From assembly GCF_036429475.1 (NCBI RefSeq), contig NZ_CP144125.1, positions 3,613,521 to 3,677,520 of the forward strand: DNA of 64,000 nucleotides. Reading direction: 5' to 3'. Under the pieces are notes generated by a model. The model did no database searches. It had not been told where the DNA came from and saw nothing but the letters and a program-made list of their open reading frames with translations. Position 1 is the first letter of the stretch, and the number at the start of each line of letters is the position of its first letter. Both the position numbers and the translations under genes were made by a program. The DNA comes from Halalkalicoccus sp. CGA53 (GTDB taxonomy: Archaea; Halobacteriota; Halobacteria; Halobacteriales; Halalkalicoccaceae). This document shows positions 34,472-43,126 of this stretch, piece after piece.

Positions 34472-35502
34472 GCCTCGAGACCTCCTACGAGCGGGTCGAA
34501 CTCCCCCTCGAGTTCCCGTTCACCATCGCACGCAGCACCCAGGAGGCCGCCGAGATCGTCTTCGTGACCGTGAGCGACGGCGAGTTCGAAGGGATCGGCG
34601 GGGCCGGTCCCTCCCCACACTACGGCGAGACCGCCGCGACCGTCGATGCGGTGCTGCCCGATCTGCTCTCGGTCGTCGAGTCCGTCGGCGATCCCCACAG
34701 GCTCGAGGAGATCGAGCGACGGATGCGCGAGACAGTCGCGTACAACGCGGCGGCGCGCTGTGCGGTCTCGATCGCGCTTCACGACCTCGTCGCCAAACGA
34801 CTCGACCTCCCGCTGTATCGCTACTGGGGGTTGAGCGAGGGCGAACCGCTCGAGAGCACCTACACCATCGGGATCGACGAGACGGACGTGATGGCCGAGA
34901 AGACCGCCGAAGCGGTCGACCGCGGCTACGGTGCGCTCAAGGTCAAGCTCGGCACCGACCGTGACATGGAGATCATCGAGACGGTGAGAGCCGAGGCGCC
35001 GGAGGCGACGATCCGGGTCGACGCGAACGAGGCCTGGAGCCCGCGCGAGGCGATCGAGCGGATCGAGGAGATCGGCGAGTTCGAGGTCGAGTTCGTCGAA
35101 CAGCCGGTTCCGGCCGGGGACCCGGACGGACTCAGGTACGTCTACGAGCGCTCGTCGCTGCCGATCGCCGCCGACGAGTCCTGTCTCACGCTCGCCGATA
35201 TCCCCCGGATCGCCGACAAGTGCGACATCGCGAGCGTCAAACTGATGAAGTGCGGTGGGCTCCGCGAGGCGATCCGGATGATCCACGCCGCGCGCGCCCA
35301 CGGCCTGGAGACGATGCTCGGCTGCATGACCGAGTCGAACGCCTCGATCGCGGCGGGCTGTCACCTCGCGCCGCTGCTCGACTACGCAGACCTCGACGGC
35401 GCGCTGTTGCTCGACGAGGACCGGTACTCGGGCGTGCCGATGCCCGGCGGGGTGATCGACCTCTCGGCGGTCGAACGCGGCACCGGCGCCGAGCCGATCT
35501 GA
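34468..35502 (+). CDS. dgcA: Enolase-superfamily epimerase, N-acetyl-D-Glu racemase DgcA type
   Basis: This 344-residue enolase-superfamily enzyme starts with a GTG overlapping the dgcN stop by four bases. Motifs are the KVK pair in ALKVKLGTD (around residue 158), the metal ligands DANEAW, VEQPVP and ADESC (around residues 190-243), and KLMKCGG near residue 265. These are the dipeptide-epimerase/muconate-lactonising signatures. L-Ala-D/L-Glu epimerase is the older name for this group; the neighbour favours N-acetyl-D-glutamate racemase. Confidence 0.8.
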   Translation: MSLETSYERVELPLEFPFTIARSTQEAAEIVFVTVSDGEFEGIGGAGPSPHYGETAATVDAVLPDLLSVVESVGDPHRLEEIERRMRETVAYNAAARCAVSIALHDLVAKRLDLPLYRYWGLSEGEPLESTYTIGIDETDVMAEKTAEAVDRGYGALKVKLGTDRDMEIIETVRAEAPEATIRVDANEAWSPREAIERIEEIGEFEVEFVEQPVPAGDPDGLRYVYERSSLPIAADESCLTLADIPRIADKCDIASVKLMKCGGLREAIRMIHAARAHGLETMLGCMTESNASIAAGCHLAPLLDYADLDGALLLDEDRYSGVPMPGGVIDLSAVERGTGAEPI

Positions 35503-35511
35503 TCGGTCCGC

Positions 35512-36042
35512 TCACTCGGAGCGACCGACGACCGCGAGTTCGTATCGTTCGATCTCGACGAGGGATTCGAGGACGATCACCGTGAACGCCCACCGCTCTC
35601 CCGGGTCGAGGTCGCCGATCGAGTCTGCGTACCGGCCGAGCAGGGCATCGCCGTCGTCGTAGATCCGCACCCAGACCTCGACGTCGGTCAGCCGTCCCTG
35701 GCGGGCGTTCTCGACCGTCCCCTGGACCGTCGCACGCCGGAAGTCCTCCTCGACGACGAACCCGTGGTCTGCGATGTCGAGGTCGTCGAGGGGCGAGAGC
35801 CCGTCGTTCAGCTCCGTCTCAGCGAGCGCCGCCGCCGCGGTCGTCTCCTCCGCCGTTCGCTCCTCGCCGTCGGCGTCGACCGACTCGCCCTCCTCGTAGT
35901 CGGGAGTGTCGTCGGCGGCCCCACAGCCGGCGAGCACGGTCGCGGCCGCGCCACCGACGAGCGCGAGCAGCCGCCGCCTGTCGGGCCTCGGGACTGAGTG
36001 GCCGGTGGTCCGGTCTCCGGAGAACTCTTCGGTCGAGCGCAT
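35512..36042 (-). CDS. FxLYD-type lipoprotein
   Basis: From the ATG at 36042 the protein has 176 residues. The leader RRRLLALVGGAAATVLAGCG has a twin-arginine-like start and a lipobox (LAGC) for lipid attachment on the outer face. A Glu/Asp/Thr-rich linker follows. The rest (VQGTVENARQGRLTDVEVWVRIYDDGDALLG) is an FxLYD-like domain of secondary-structure-based, export-associated proteins. It is convergent with dgcA, 9 nt apart. Confidence 0.78.
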   Translation of the reverse strand: MRSTEEFSGDRTTGHSVPRPDRRRLLALVGGAAATVLAGCGAADDTPDYEEGESVDADGEERTAEETTAAAALAETELNDGLSPLDDLDIADHGFVVEEDFRRATVQGTVENARQGRLTDVEVWVRIYDDGDALLGRYADSIGDLDPGERWAFTVIVLESLVEIERYELAVVGRSE

Positions 36043-36100
36043 CCGTCTCACGGGAGGAGATGCGGGGGTTTCAGTGTGGTACCTTCGTGAGCGGTCATGA

Positions 36101-36172
36101 GGACGGTCGTAGTCTCCTACCGGTGATCGCCCCCACGGGTCGGCGATCACCGGTAAACAGTTGCGACCGTCC
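36101..36172. terminator. Nested inverted repeat at the 3' end of membrane-family copy 2
   Basis: A 13-bp perfect stem (36119-36131 with 36142-36154, loop of ten) sits inside a 9-bp outer stem (36101-36109 with 36164-36172). The outer arm ends four bases before the stop codon of the leftward gene (36176-36178). A related structure lies at the same place after copy 3. It looks like a stable 3' RNA hairpin, possibly a terminator or stability element. Confidence 0.65.
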
Positions 36173-36175
36173 GTA

Positions 36176-37201
36176 TCAGAGGTCGCTGTCGGCGTCGCGG
36201 CTCGACTCCCTGAGGATGAACGGCCCCATCGCGAGCGTCCGCTTCGCGACGGTCGCGATCCGGAAGATGTAGCTCATCAGGATGACGAACGGGGCGAGCG
36301 TAATACAGAACGCCGCGCTCGTGAGCAGGACGAGGTTGTCGATCCCCATCGTGGCTCCCGGGAGCGTGCTCGCATCGACGTACATCAGCATCGAGGCGGT
36401 GACGATCAGCGCCGGGATCGAGGCGTAGAGCAGCGCCCGCGAGAGGTCGATCAGCTCCCACTGGAAGAAGAGCGTCTTGAAGTGCTCGCGAGCCGGGCCG
36501 AACAGCTTGAGCATCTCGATCGCCTCGCCGAGGGTGGTGTACGCCTCCTCCGAGAGCTCGTCCTCGTAGTCGTGGCGGATCTCGCGCGCCTGGAAGATCT
36601 TGAGCGAGTAGTTGAAGTCGAGCGCCGCCCAGATCACGTCGAAGGTGCCGAACTGCGAGTCCTCGAGCTTCTCGCGGACGATCTCGGCGTGTTCGTCGAG
36701 GCTCTCTGCGTACTCGGACACCGTCTCCGCGAGCTCCTCGTTTCGCTCCTCCTCCATGAGCTCGATCAGGCGCTCTGCCTTCCCCTCGGTCGATTCGACC
36801 ACCTCGCGAAGGAACGCGGCCGGCTCCGGCGGGCTCACCTCCATCCCGCCCTCGTCCTCGACGTTTCTGCGGAACTCCATCGACTCGTCCATCCGGGTGG
36901 TCTGGTCGCCGACAGCGCCCAGCTCCTGCGAGAGCACCAGCTGGCCGATCGTCGCGACGAGGGTGACGCCCGTGATGATCGGGCCGAACATCGAGGAGAA
37001 GATGTTCTGGATCGCGTCGACGTCCTCGACGATCTCCCTGTAGGGGCCGAGTTCGGCGGCCCCGAGCCCGACGAGCGCGGCGAAGACGGTCGCGAGGATC
37101 CCCACCGAGAGCAGCCGTCGATCGAGACGCATCAGGATGTAGAGCCGGAGGGCGCTCCCCTCGGCTCGTTCGAGTAACGTATCGTCCGCTCCGTTTCCCA
37201 T
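36176..37201 (-). CDS. Four-helix membrane protein with coiled-coil middle, copy 2 of 4
   Basis: From the ATG at 37201 the protein has 341 residues. Two N-terminal helices (LSVGILATVFAALVGLGAAEL and ITGVTLVATIGQLVLSQELG) precede a long charged middle rich in Glu (residues 110-220), and two helices follow (ALLYASIPALIVTASMLMYV, then FCITLAPFVILMSYIF). Family blocks are QLVLSQELGAVGDQ, AALDFNYSLKIFQA, FGPAREHFKTLFFQWELI and FRIATVAKRTLAMGPFILRE. Copy 3 is closest. Both sit in the same orientation and both end in hairpins. Function unknown. Confidence 0.78.
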   Translation of the reverse strand: MGNGADDTLLERAEGSALRLYILMRLDRRLLSVGILATVFAALVGLGAAELGPYREIVEDVDAIQNIFSSMFGPIITGVTLVATIGQLVLSQELGAVGDQTTRMDESMEFRRNVEDEGGMEVSPPEPAAFLREVVESTEGKAERLIELMEEERNEELAETVSEYAESLDEHAEIVREKLEDSQFGTFDVIWAALDFNYSLKIFQAREIRHDYEDELSEEAYTTLGEAIEMLKLFGPAREHFKTLFFQWELIDLSRALLYASIPALIVTASMLMYVDASTLPGATMGIDNLVLLTSAAFCITLAPFVILMSYIFRIATVAKRTLAMGPFILRESSRDADSDL

Positions 37202-37334
37202 GAGTACCTCTCGGAGGGTTACCCGTAAAAGCCACACCCGGCTGCGGCCCTCTCGGACCGCCCCGCTGCAGACGGGGCACCGTCCCGTCGGCCCGTGATG
37301 AGAGCGCACCGCGGCGGCCGGGCCCGGTCCCCGC

Positions 37335-37422
37335 GGTCATACGGTCTGCTGTGACGGTTTACCGGCGCAACCGCAGGACAGTCGCTGTTGCGCCGGTAAT
37401 GACTTACAGCAGACCGTATCAG
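37335..37422. terminator. Nested inverted repeat at the 3' end of membrane-family copy 3
   Basis: Two stacked perfect 13-bp stems: outer 37340-37352 with 37406-37418, inner 37359-37371 with 37387-37399, separated by six-base internal loops and closed by a 15-base loop. The outer arm reaches the stop codon of the leftward gene (37419-37421). Layout, the inner TACCGG core and the CGTATCAG context match the element at 36101-36172, so the two arose together. Confidence 0.7.
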
Positions 37423-38444
37423 GACCAGTCGATGTCCTCCTCGCGCTCGGCCTCCCGGAGGATGAACGGTCCCATCGCGAGCGTCCGCTTCGCGAGCGTC
37501 ATGATCCGGAGCGTGTACGAGAGCAGGATCACGAACGGCGTCACCCCGACGGTGAAACCGAACGCCGCGACCCAGACGACGTTGTCCACGCCGAGCGTCG
37601 ATCCGGGAAACGCCCCCGGCCCGACGTTCATCAGGATGCTCCCGATGACGATGAGCGCGGGGACGGAGACGTAGAGGAGCGCCCGCGAGAGGTTTATCAG
37701 CTCCCACTGGAAGTAGAGCGTCTTGAAGTGTTCGCGCGCCGGGCCGAACAGCTTGAGCCGTTCGAGCAGCTCGTCGAACGTCCCCTCGGCTTCCTCCGAG
37801 AGCGACTCGGCGTGGTCGTCCCGGATACGCCGGGCCTGGAAGATCTTCCAGGAGTAGTTGAACCGGAACGACGACCAGAGCACCTCGAACGTGCCGAACT
37901 GGGCGTCGTCGAGGCCCTCACTCACCTCGTCGGCGTTCTCGAGGAGGTCGTCGACGTAGTCGTCGATCCGCTCTCTCAGCTCCTCGTCGCGTTCGTCGTC
38001 GACGACGTCCCGAAGCCGTTTCGCCTGGGCCTCGGTCCGGTCGACGAGCAGCTTGAGGAACGCGGCCGGCTCCGGCGGGCTGACGTCCAGGTCGATCTCG
38101 CTCTCGACGTCCTGACGGAAGTCCATCGCCTCGTCCATCCGTTCTCGCTGGTCACCGACGGCGCCGAGTTCCTGTGAGAGCACGATCTGTCCGATCGAGA
38201 CGACGAGCGTGACGCCCGTGATGATCGCGCCGATGAACGCGGAGAAGATCCACCAGAGCGCGTCGTGATCAGCGACGAGCCTCCGGAAGGGACCGTTGCC
38301 CACGGTCGTCGCGATGACGAGCGAGACGAAGACGACCGCCAGGACACAGCCGGCGAGGACCGACCGGTTCAGCCGGAGCAACAGCCACAGCCGGGGCTGG
38401 CTATCACGGATCCGGCCGACGACGCCGTCGGTCACCGCGCCCAT
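37419..38444 (-). CDS. Four-helix membrane protein with coiled-coil middle, copy 3 of 4
   Basis: This 341-residue protein has the family layout: helices at about residues 28-50 and 70-95, a charged middle, then helices at about 255-285 and 295-325. Family blocks: VSIGQIVLSQELGAVGDQRERMDEAMDFRQDVE, FEVLWSSFRFNYSWKIFQARRI, FGPAREHFKTLYFQWELINLSRALLYVS and LRIMTLAKRTLAMGPFILRE. It follows the hairpin shared with copy 2, so the pair is a tandem duplication. No function is known. Confidence 0.78.
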   Translation of the reverse strand: MGAVTDGVVGRIRDSQPRLWLLLRLNRSVLAGCVLAVVFVSLVIATTVGNGPFRRLVADHDALWWIFSAFIGAIITGVTLVVSIGQIVLSQELGAVGDQRERMDEAMDFRQDVESEIDLDVSPPEPAAFLKLLVDRTEAQAKRLRDVVDDERDEELRERIDDYVDDLLENADEVSEGLDDAQFGTFEVLWSSFRFNYSWKIFQARRIRDDHAESLSEEAEGTFDELLERLKLFGPAREHFKTLYFQWELINLSRALLYVSVPALIVIGSILMNVGPGAFPGSTLGVDNVVWVAAFGFTVGVTPFVILLSYTLRIMTLAKRTLAMGPFILREAEREEDIDWS

Positions 38445-38629
38445 ATCGTGTCCGTTCCGCCTCCGACTCGACGGTTCGTCCGCCGGATCGATCCGACGGG
38501 AACGCGCGGACTGGGTCCACTACGGGTCATACGTCCGAACGGTGACGAACCGCAGTAGCGATTGGCCCTGCCGCTGCACCGGGGGCGACGCTCCCGAGAT
38601 CGATTCGTTAGACGCTTCGGACGGATCCC

Positions 38630-38773
38630 CTACTTCCCGAGCAGCCGCAATACGACCCCGATCGCAGCGATGCCGAGACCGAGCACGACGCCGAGGCCCG
38701 GGATCGGAAGCGGTAGCAGGACGATCGCGAGCAGCAGCCCGATTCCGATGACCGCCGACGAGGCTCTGACCAT
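38630..38773 (-). CDS. Small single/double-helix membrane protein (DUF7470-like)
   Basis: The 47-residue product starts at 38773 and is almost entirely hydrophobic (SAVIGIGLLLAIVLLPLPIPG and GVVLGLGIAAIGVVLRLLGK), probably two short helices with a Pro-Gly hinge. Similar tiny proteins are conserved in haloarchaea under DUF7470. It sits between copies 3 and 4 of the large membrane family, divergent from copy 4. Confidence 0.6.
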   Translation of the reverse strand: MVRASSAVIGIGLLLAIVLLPLPIPGLGVVLGLGIAAIGVVLRLLGK

Positions 38774-38873
38774 GGAGGTGAAACCGGCGCCAGCCGGGTA
38801 GGTGCCGTGCCTGCGGCTGCGCCGCGGAGGTGCAACGCCTGTTCTTTTTACGGTCCGATGGCTATCACGGACG

Positions 38874-39917
38874 ATGAGTGAGGAGGAGGTGTCGGAACAG
38901 CTCGAGTCGTTCGGCACCGAGATGGGCCGGGAGTCGAACAGGGCCCCCGTCGAGTGGCTGCTCGCCGAGGGCGACCGTCTCTACGTCGCGACCCTGATCA
39001 CCGCCGCCGTGTTCTGTCTCCTCCTGGTCCTCGGCGAGGTCGGGCTGATCGCGTTCGAGAACGACGACTCGATCACGCGGCTCGCGGGCGGGATGATCGC
39101 GGGCAGCTTCTCGCTGGTGACGCTCGTCGTCTCGATCAACCAGCTGATCCTCTCCCGGGAGTTCGCCGCCGCCGACGAGTTCCGCGACCGGCTGAGCGGC
39201 GTCATGGAGTTCAGACGGGACGTCGAGGGGATCGGCGACGTCCCGGCCAGCCCCGCCGACCCGGCGACGCTGGTAGACCTGATCGTGGCCGCGATCGAGA
39301 GAGAGGCCGAGCGCCTCGAGGAGGCGGCCGAGCGGGAAGGCGGCGAACGGCGGGAGGCGATCGTGACCTACGCGAACAGCGTCCAGAAGAGCGCCGACAG
39401 GGCACGGGAGGAGCTGGAGGACGCGGAGTTCGGCACGTTCGAGGTGCTCTCGGCGGCGATCGACTTCGACGACGCCTGGCAGATATACGCCGCCAGGCAC
39501 GTCGCGAACACGTACCGTGGAGAGCTCCACGGCGAGACGATCAAAGCGTTCGACGACCTGATCGAGGCGCTCAGGCAGTTCAACGTCGCCCGGTCGCACT
39601 TCAAGACGACCTATCTCCAGCGCGAGGTGACCCGGTTCTCGCAGCTCACGATCCTCTGTGGCGTCCCGGCGGTGCTCGGGGCGGTGGTCCTGGGACTGAG
39701 CTACGCGGACGTGACGGGGCCGACGATCCACCCCCAGTACCTCCCGTTCACCACGAGCGCGCTGATCGCGCTCGTCTTCTCGCCGCTCGCGCTGCTCGCC
39801 TCCTACATCCTCCGGACCGCGACGGTCGCCCGCCGGACCGCCTCGATCGGACCGATGATCCCGCAGATGAACACCGAGGAGGGCCACTTCGAGGTCGGCT
39901 ACGGCGACGAGGGGTGA
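38874..39917 (+). CDS. Four-helix membrane protein with coiled-coil middle, copy 4 of 4
   Basis: From the ATG at 38874 (MSEEEVSEQ) the protein has 347 residues. It is the most diverged copy but keeps VVSINQLILSREF, FRRDVEGIGDVPASPADPATL, AEFGTFEVLSAAIDFDDAWQIYAARHVAN, FNVARSHFKTTYLQREV and YILRTATVARRTASIGP. It reads opposite to copies 2 and 3 and lacks their 3' hairpin. It may be co-regulated with the tiny membrane gene upstream. Function unknown. Confidence 0.75.
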   Translation: MSEEEVSEQLESFGTEMGRESNRAPVEWLLAEGDRLYVATLITAAVFCLLLVLGEVGLIAFENDDSITRLAGGMIAGSFSLVTLVVSINQLILSREFAAADEFRDRLSGVMEFRRDVEGIGDVPASPADPATLVDLIVAAIEREAERLEEAAEREGGERREAIVTYANSVQKSADRAREELEDAEFGTFEVLSAAIDFDDAWQIYAARHVANTYRGELHGETIKAFDDLIEALRQFNVARSHFKTTYLQREVTRFSQLTILCGVPAVLGAVVLGLSYADVTGPTIHPQYLPFTTSALIALVFSPLALLASYILRTATVARRTASIGPMIPQMNTEEGHFEVGYGDEG

Positions 39918-40457
39918 TCAGCCGTCGGCGGGTCGGGGGTCCTCCGGTTCGAAACCGAAGCGGATCGCCGCAGGGTAGAGCACCTTCTCGTGGAGGGCGT
40001 AGAGCAGCACCACCGACCCCATGATGATCGCGCCGTCGACGGCCGTCGAGAGCAGGCCGAGCGCGACGATGAGCGTCGTCGCACAGGCCGCCGGGTGGTT
40101 CGTCTTCGCGACGAGCATCGCGACCGTCGTGAGCACCATCGCGACGACACAGCTCGCCGCGAGCGCGAGCACGTCGAACGAGAACGGTCCAGCCTCGCCG
40201 AGGACGTCGACCGCGACCAGGCCGCCCGCGATCGGGTGGTAGGCGACCATCCCACAGACGACGGCGACGAAGTGGCCGCCGATGACGTGGTAGCCGCCCG
40301 CCGCGCGGTCGGTCTCGCCGGTCGCGAGCAGGTAGGCCGAGGGGCCGAGGCTGGGGAAGATGAACGGACGTCCCGTCGCCCAGGCGATGGCCCCGAGCAC
40401 GAGGAAGTGGATCGCGACGTAGAGCCCCGCGCTCAGTTTGTCGTTGAGCATTATCAT
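39918..40457 (-). CDS. HPP family membrane protein
   Basis: From the ATG at 40457 the protein has 179 residues with four to five helices. The signature region RPFIFPSLGPSAYLLATGE near residues 30-48 and the later KTNHPAACATTLIVALG match the HPP domain (the name comes from a conserved His-Pro-Pro). Relatives occur as chloroplast nitrite carriers and stand-alone membrane proteins. The stop is adjacent to the stop of copy 4 on the other strand. Confidence 0.82.
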   Translation of the reverse strand: MIMLNDKLSAGLYVAIHFLVLGAIAWATGRPFIFPSLGPSAYLLATGETDRAAGGYHVIGGHFVAVVCGMVAYHPIAGGLVAVDVLGEAGPFSFDVLALAASCVVAMVLTTVAMLVAKTNHPAACATTLIVALGLLSTAVDGAIIMGSVVLLYALHEKVLYPAAIRFGFEPEDPRPADG

Positions 40458-40674
40458 CCGAAACCGATGACTCGATGTAAATAGATGGGGTTCAGATCGA
40501 GTACGGTGGTCGAAAGTCGCCCATCGGTGACTACCGGCCGGAATATCCACAGCGGTCGCGGTCTCGCTGGTAACCGATGGGCTCTCCGTGACGTCACTGT
40601 CGAAGGTCGAGTCGCGGACAGTAGACGATACGAATCACCATGGTGAGGTGGGCCGAACGGTAGCGATATCACTC

Positions 40675-42009
40675 ATGCGTCTGCTTCAGTTGTACGTCGA
40701 CGAGGATCGCCGCGACACCGTCTCGGAGAGCTATGAGTCGCTCGATCTCGAGTGTTTTCTGACAGACGAGACCGGAACCCATGGCGGTTCGCTCGCCTAC
40801 GTTCCCGTTCCAAACGGTGCGGTCGATGGCGTGTTGAACGAACTCCGTGAGGAGGTCTCGACGAGGGGACCCACGTCGGACTCGTGAACGTGGAGGGAGC
40901 GATCGGCGTAGAAGCCGAAGAGATCTCCGGCCGATTCGCGAAGGGACCGAACGACGGCCGCGGGATCACCCATCGACAGCTTCGTGCGAAGGTTCAAGAC
41001 CTCAAACCGGGTCGACTCTCCTGTACCGCTTTCGTAGCCCTCGCCGGCGCGGTCGCGACGGCGGGACTGTTGCTAGACTCCGCGATCGTCACCGTCGGCG
41101 CGATGGTGATCGCTCCGTTCGCTGGATCACTTCCCGCCGCCAGCGTGGGTGTCGTCGACGACGACGGGATGGTCGTCGAGAGCATCGTCACCCAGATCTC
41201 GCGCTATCGGCAGCGTTCGTCAGAGCACTGAGTGTGGCGTGTCTCGTTCAGTTCGCCGTAACGGTTCCGACCTCGGTCGCCGTCGCGCGGATCGATCAGA
41301 TAACGCTGTTTCAGACGCCGACCGTCCTCGCCATCACTATCGCGATCTGTGCCGGTGCGGCCGGTGCGCTCGCACTCGCTGAGGACCTCTCGACGGCCGT
41401 CCCGGGGTGGCCGTCGCCGCAGCGATCGTTCCTCCGTCGCGGCGTCCGCGATCGGGTTCGCCTGGGGTCGACCACAGATCGCGCTCGGTGCGTTCGTGTT
41501 GTTGTTAGTCAACGTTGCGCGTATCAACCTCACTGCCTATCTCGGTTTCTACGCACTCGGCTATCGAACCGAACTTCTCGACTCCGTTCGAGACGACCGT
41601 TCTCTGTCGGTTCGATCCGGAGCGTACGCGTTCGTCACAGCCGTCTTCGTGGTCGGTATCGTTCTGACGGTGTTCACGACGGCACAACACCTCGCATTCG
41701 AGACGACCGCCAAGTCGGAGGTCGAAACGACGCTCGAGCAGCCGGAGTACGAGGAGCTCGGTCTCGTTTCCGTTTCGACGGAGTACGCCACCCGGGGGGG
41801 TGTTTACGAGCGACCTTATGGTGACGGTCACGGTCTCGAAACCCACCGGTGAGGAGGCACTCGGGGTAGAAGACGAACTCTGGATCCGTATCTCCGAAGC
41901 GACTGACGAGGACGTCGTCGTCGAGATACAGTTCGTGGAGTACGCCCAAACGGGTGGCGAGACGCACGGTATTACAGACCCCGGAACCGAAGCATCGCGA
42001 ACGGGTTAA
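40675..42009 (+). pseudogene. DUF389 / TIGR00341 family membrane protein, multiply frameshifted
   Basis: The family pattern can be followed through shifting frames: MRLLQLYVDEDRRDTV and LTDETGTHGGSLAYVPVPNGAV, then EGTHVGLVNVEGAIGVEAEE after a shift near 40850, CTAFVALAGAVATAGLLLDSAIVTVGAMVIAP, RALSVACLVQFAVTV after a further shift (with some missing), LGAFVLLLVNVARINL and finally LMVTVTVSKPTGE with IQFVEYAQT. At least four lesions are visible, so the gene is dead. TIGR00341 proteins are conserved in haloarchaea and of unknown role. Confidence 0.8.
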
Positions 42010-42090
42010 CGCGAACGGAACGTCTCGCCGGACCGTGGTATCGGTCTCGCTGGCCCACCCCTTTACTCGGGCCGAGTCGAGTACTACCCC

Positions 42091-43044
42091 ATGGCTCCCC
42101 TCTTCGGTCGACTTAGCCAGGTCCAGTGGTTCGACGAGTCAGTGCGTTTCCCGGGCGGAGAGTGGCTTCTCGCAGCTATCGTACTGGTGATCACGTGGTA
42201 CGGTTCGAAGCTTCTCACGCGGTTGCTCCGTCCGAACGTGACTCGTCACCTACGGCGACGAAGCGTCACAGACATCACCCTCAGATTGATCCGTGCCGGT
42301 GCGATGGTCGTCGCTCTCTTGGTCGCACTGGGGATCCTCGGCGTCGAGCTGACGGGTCTCGTACTCTCGGCCACCGTCCTCTCCGCCGTCTTCGCGATCG
42401 TTTTAGCACCCATCGCCACAGACCTCGTCAGTGGCTTTCTGATACTCGTGAACAGGCCCTACGAGATCGGTGATATGATCGAGATCGTCGACACCGAGGA
42501 TCGGGGCTATGTGGAGGATATTACGCTCCGATACACGGAGATACTGACGTTACAAAACACGTTCCTCGTCATCCCCAACTCGACGATCTACGACCGTGAC
42601 GTGCTCAACTACTCCGCGAACGACGAGCGAACGCGCGTCTCGATCGAGTTCACCGTGACGTACGAAGGTGATCTCACGGAGGCCCAACGGGTACTGGAAC
42701 GAGCGACCGAGCGGATCGACGGAGTGATCGAAGGCGGTCCGGCGATCCCACTCGGGGGAACGAAGTACCCTGCCGAACCGAAGGGGTTCGTCACCGAATT
42801 CGGCGATCACGGTGTCCATATCGACCTCCGGTTCTGGGTCGAAAAGCCATATCTTCCCATCGAGATGCGGTCGAAGGTTCACGAAAGCGTGTGGACCGAA
42901 CTCGAGGACGTCGACGTGGAGATGGCGTATCCGCACACGCACGTGGTTTTCGACAAGACGAGCGGGCAGGCTCGTGTGGCTATCGAAGGGGCACGGAGTC
43001 TCCACGGTTCCTCACCCTCCACGGAACGAGGGGCCGCCGATTGA
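42091..43044 (+). CDS. mscS: Mechanosensitive channel MscS family protein
   Basis: This 317-residue protein has three N-terminal helices (residues 25-115); the pore-helix region reads AIVLAPIATDLVSGFLILVNRPYEIGDMIEI, typical of MscS. A beta domain (EDITLRYTEILTLQNTFLVIPNSTI) and a C-terminal alpha/beta domain follow. The channel releases solutes when membrane tension rises, useful in a salt-adapted cell. It stands intact between two pseudogenes. Confidence 0.9.
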   Translation: MAPLFGRLSQVQWFDESVRFPGGEWLLAAIVLVITWYGSKLLTRLLRPNVTRHLRRRSVTDITLRLIRAGAMVVALLVALGILGVELTGLVLSATVLSAVFAIVLAPIATDLVSGFLILVNRPYEIGDMIEIVDTEDRGYVEDITLRYTEILTLQNTFLVIPNSTIYDRDVLNYSANDERTRVSIEFTVTYEGDLTEAQRVLERATERIDGVIEGGPAIPLGGTKYPAEPKGFVTEFGDHGVHIDLRFWVEKPYLPIEMRSKVHESVWTELEDVDVEMAYPHTHVVFDKTSGQARVAIEGARSLHGSSPSTERGAAD

Positions 43045-43095
43045 CTCTCGAAGACGAAACGCCGACTTCTACGGTTCGACGACGGTGTCCTCGCT

Positions 43096-43118
43096 ACCAG
43101 TAGCTTCGAGCTACCGGT
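43096..43118. terminator. Hairpin between mscS and the NarK-type pseudogene
   Basis: ACCAGTAGCT and AGCTACCGGT form a 10-bp stem with one mismatch around a three-base loop. It lies between two convergent genes and could end transcription in either direction. No strong T tract follows. Confidence 0.4.
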
Positions 43119-43126
43119 GATCGTCC

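Noticed and set aside
38520-38560. GGTCATACG and GAACGGTGACG upstream of copy 3, resembling one arm of the 37335-37422 hairpin
   Set aside because: Only one arm-like segment is present and no complementary arm was found nearby, so I do not call a third element.
43096-43124. The CTACCGGTGATCG string here is also found in the hairpin at 36118-36130
   Set aside because: Thirteen shared bases in a GC-rich genome with a short palindrome core (ACCGGT) can be coincidence, and the second arm differs.
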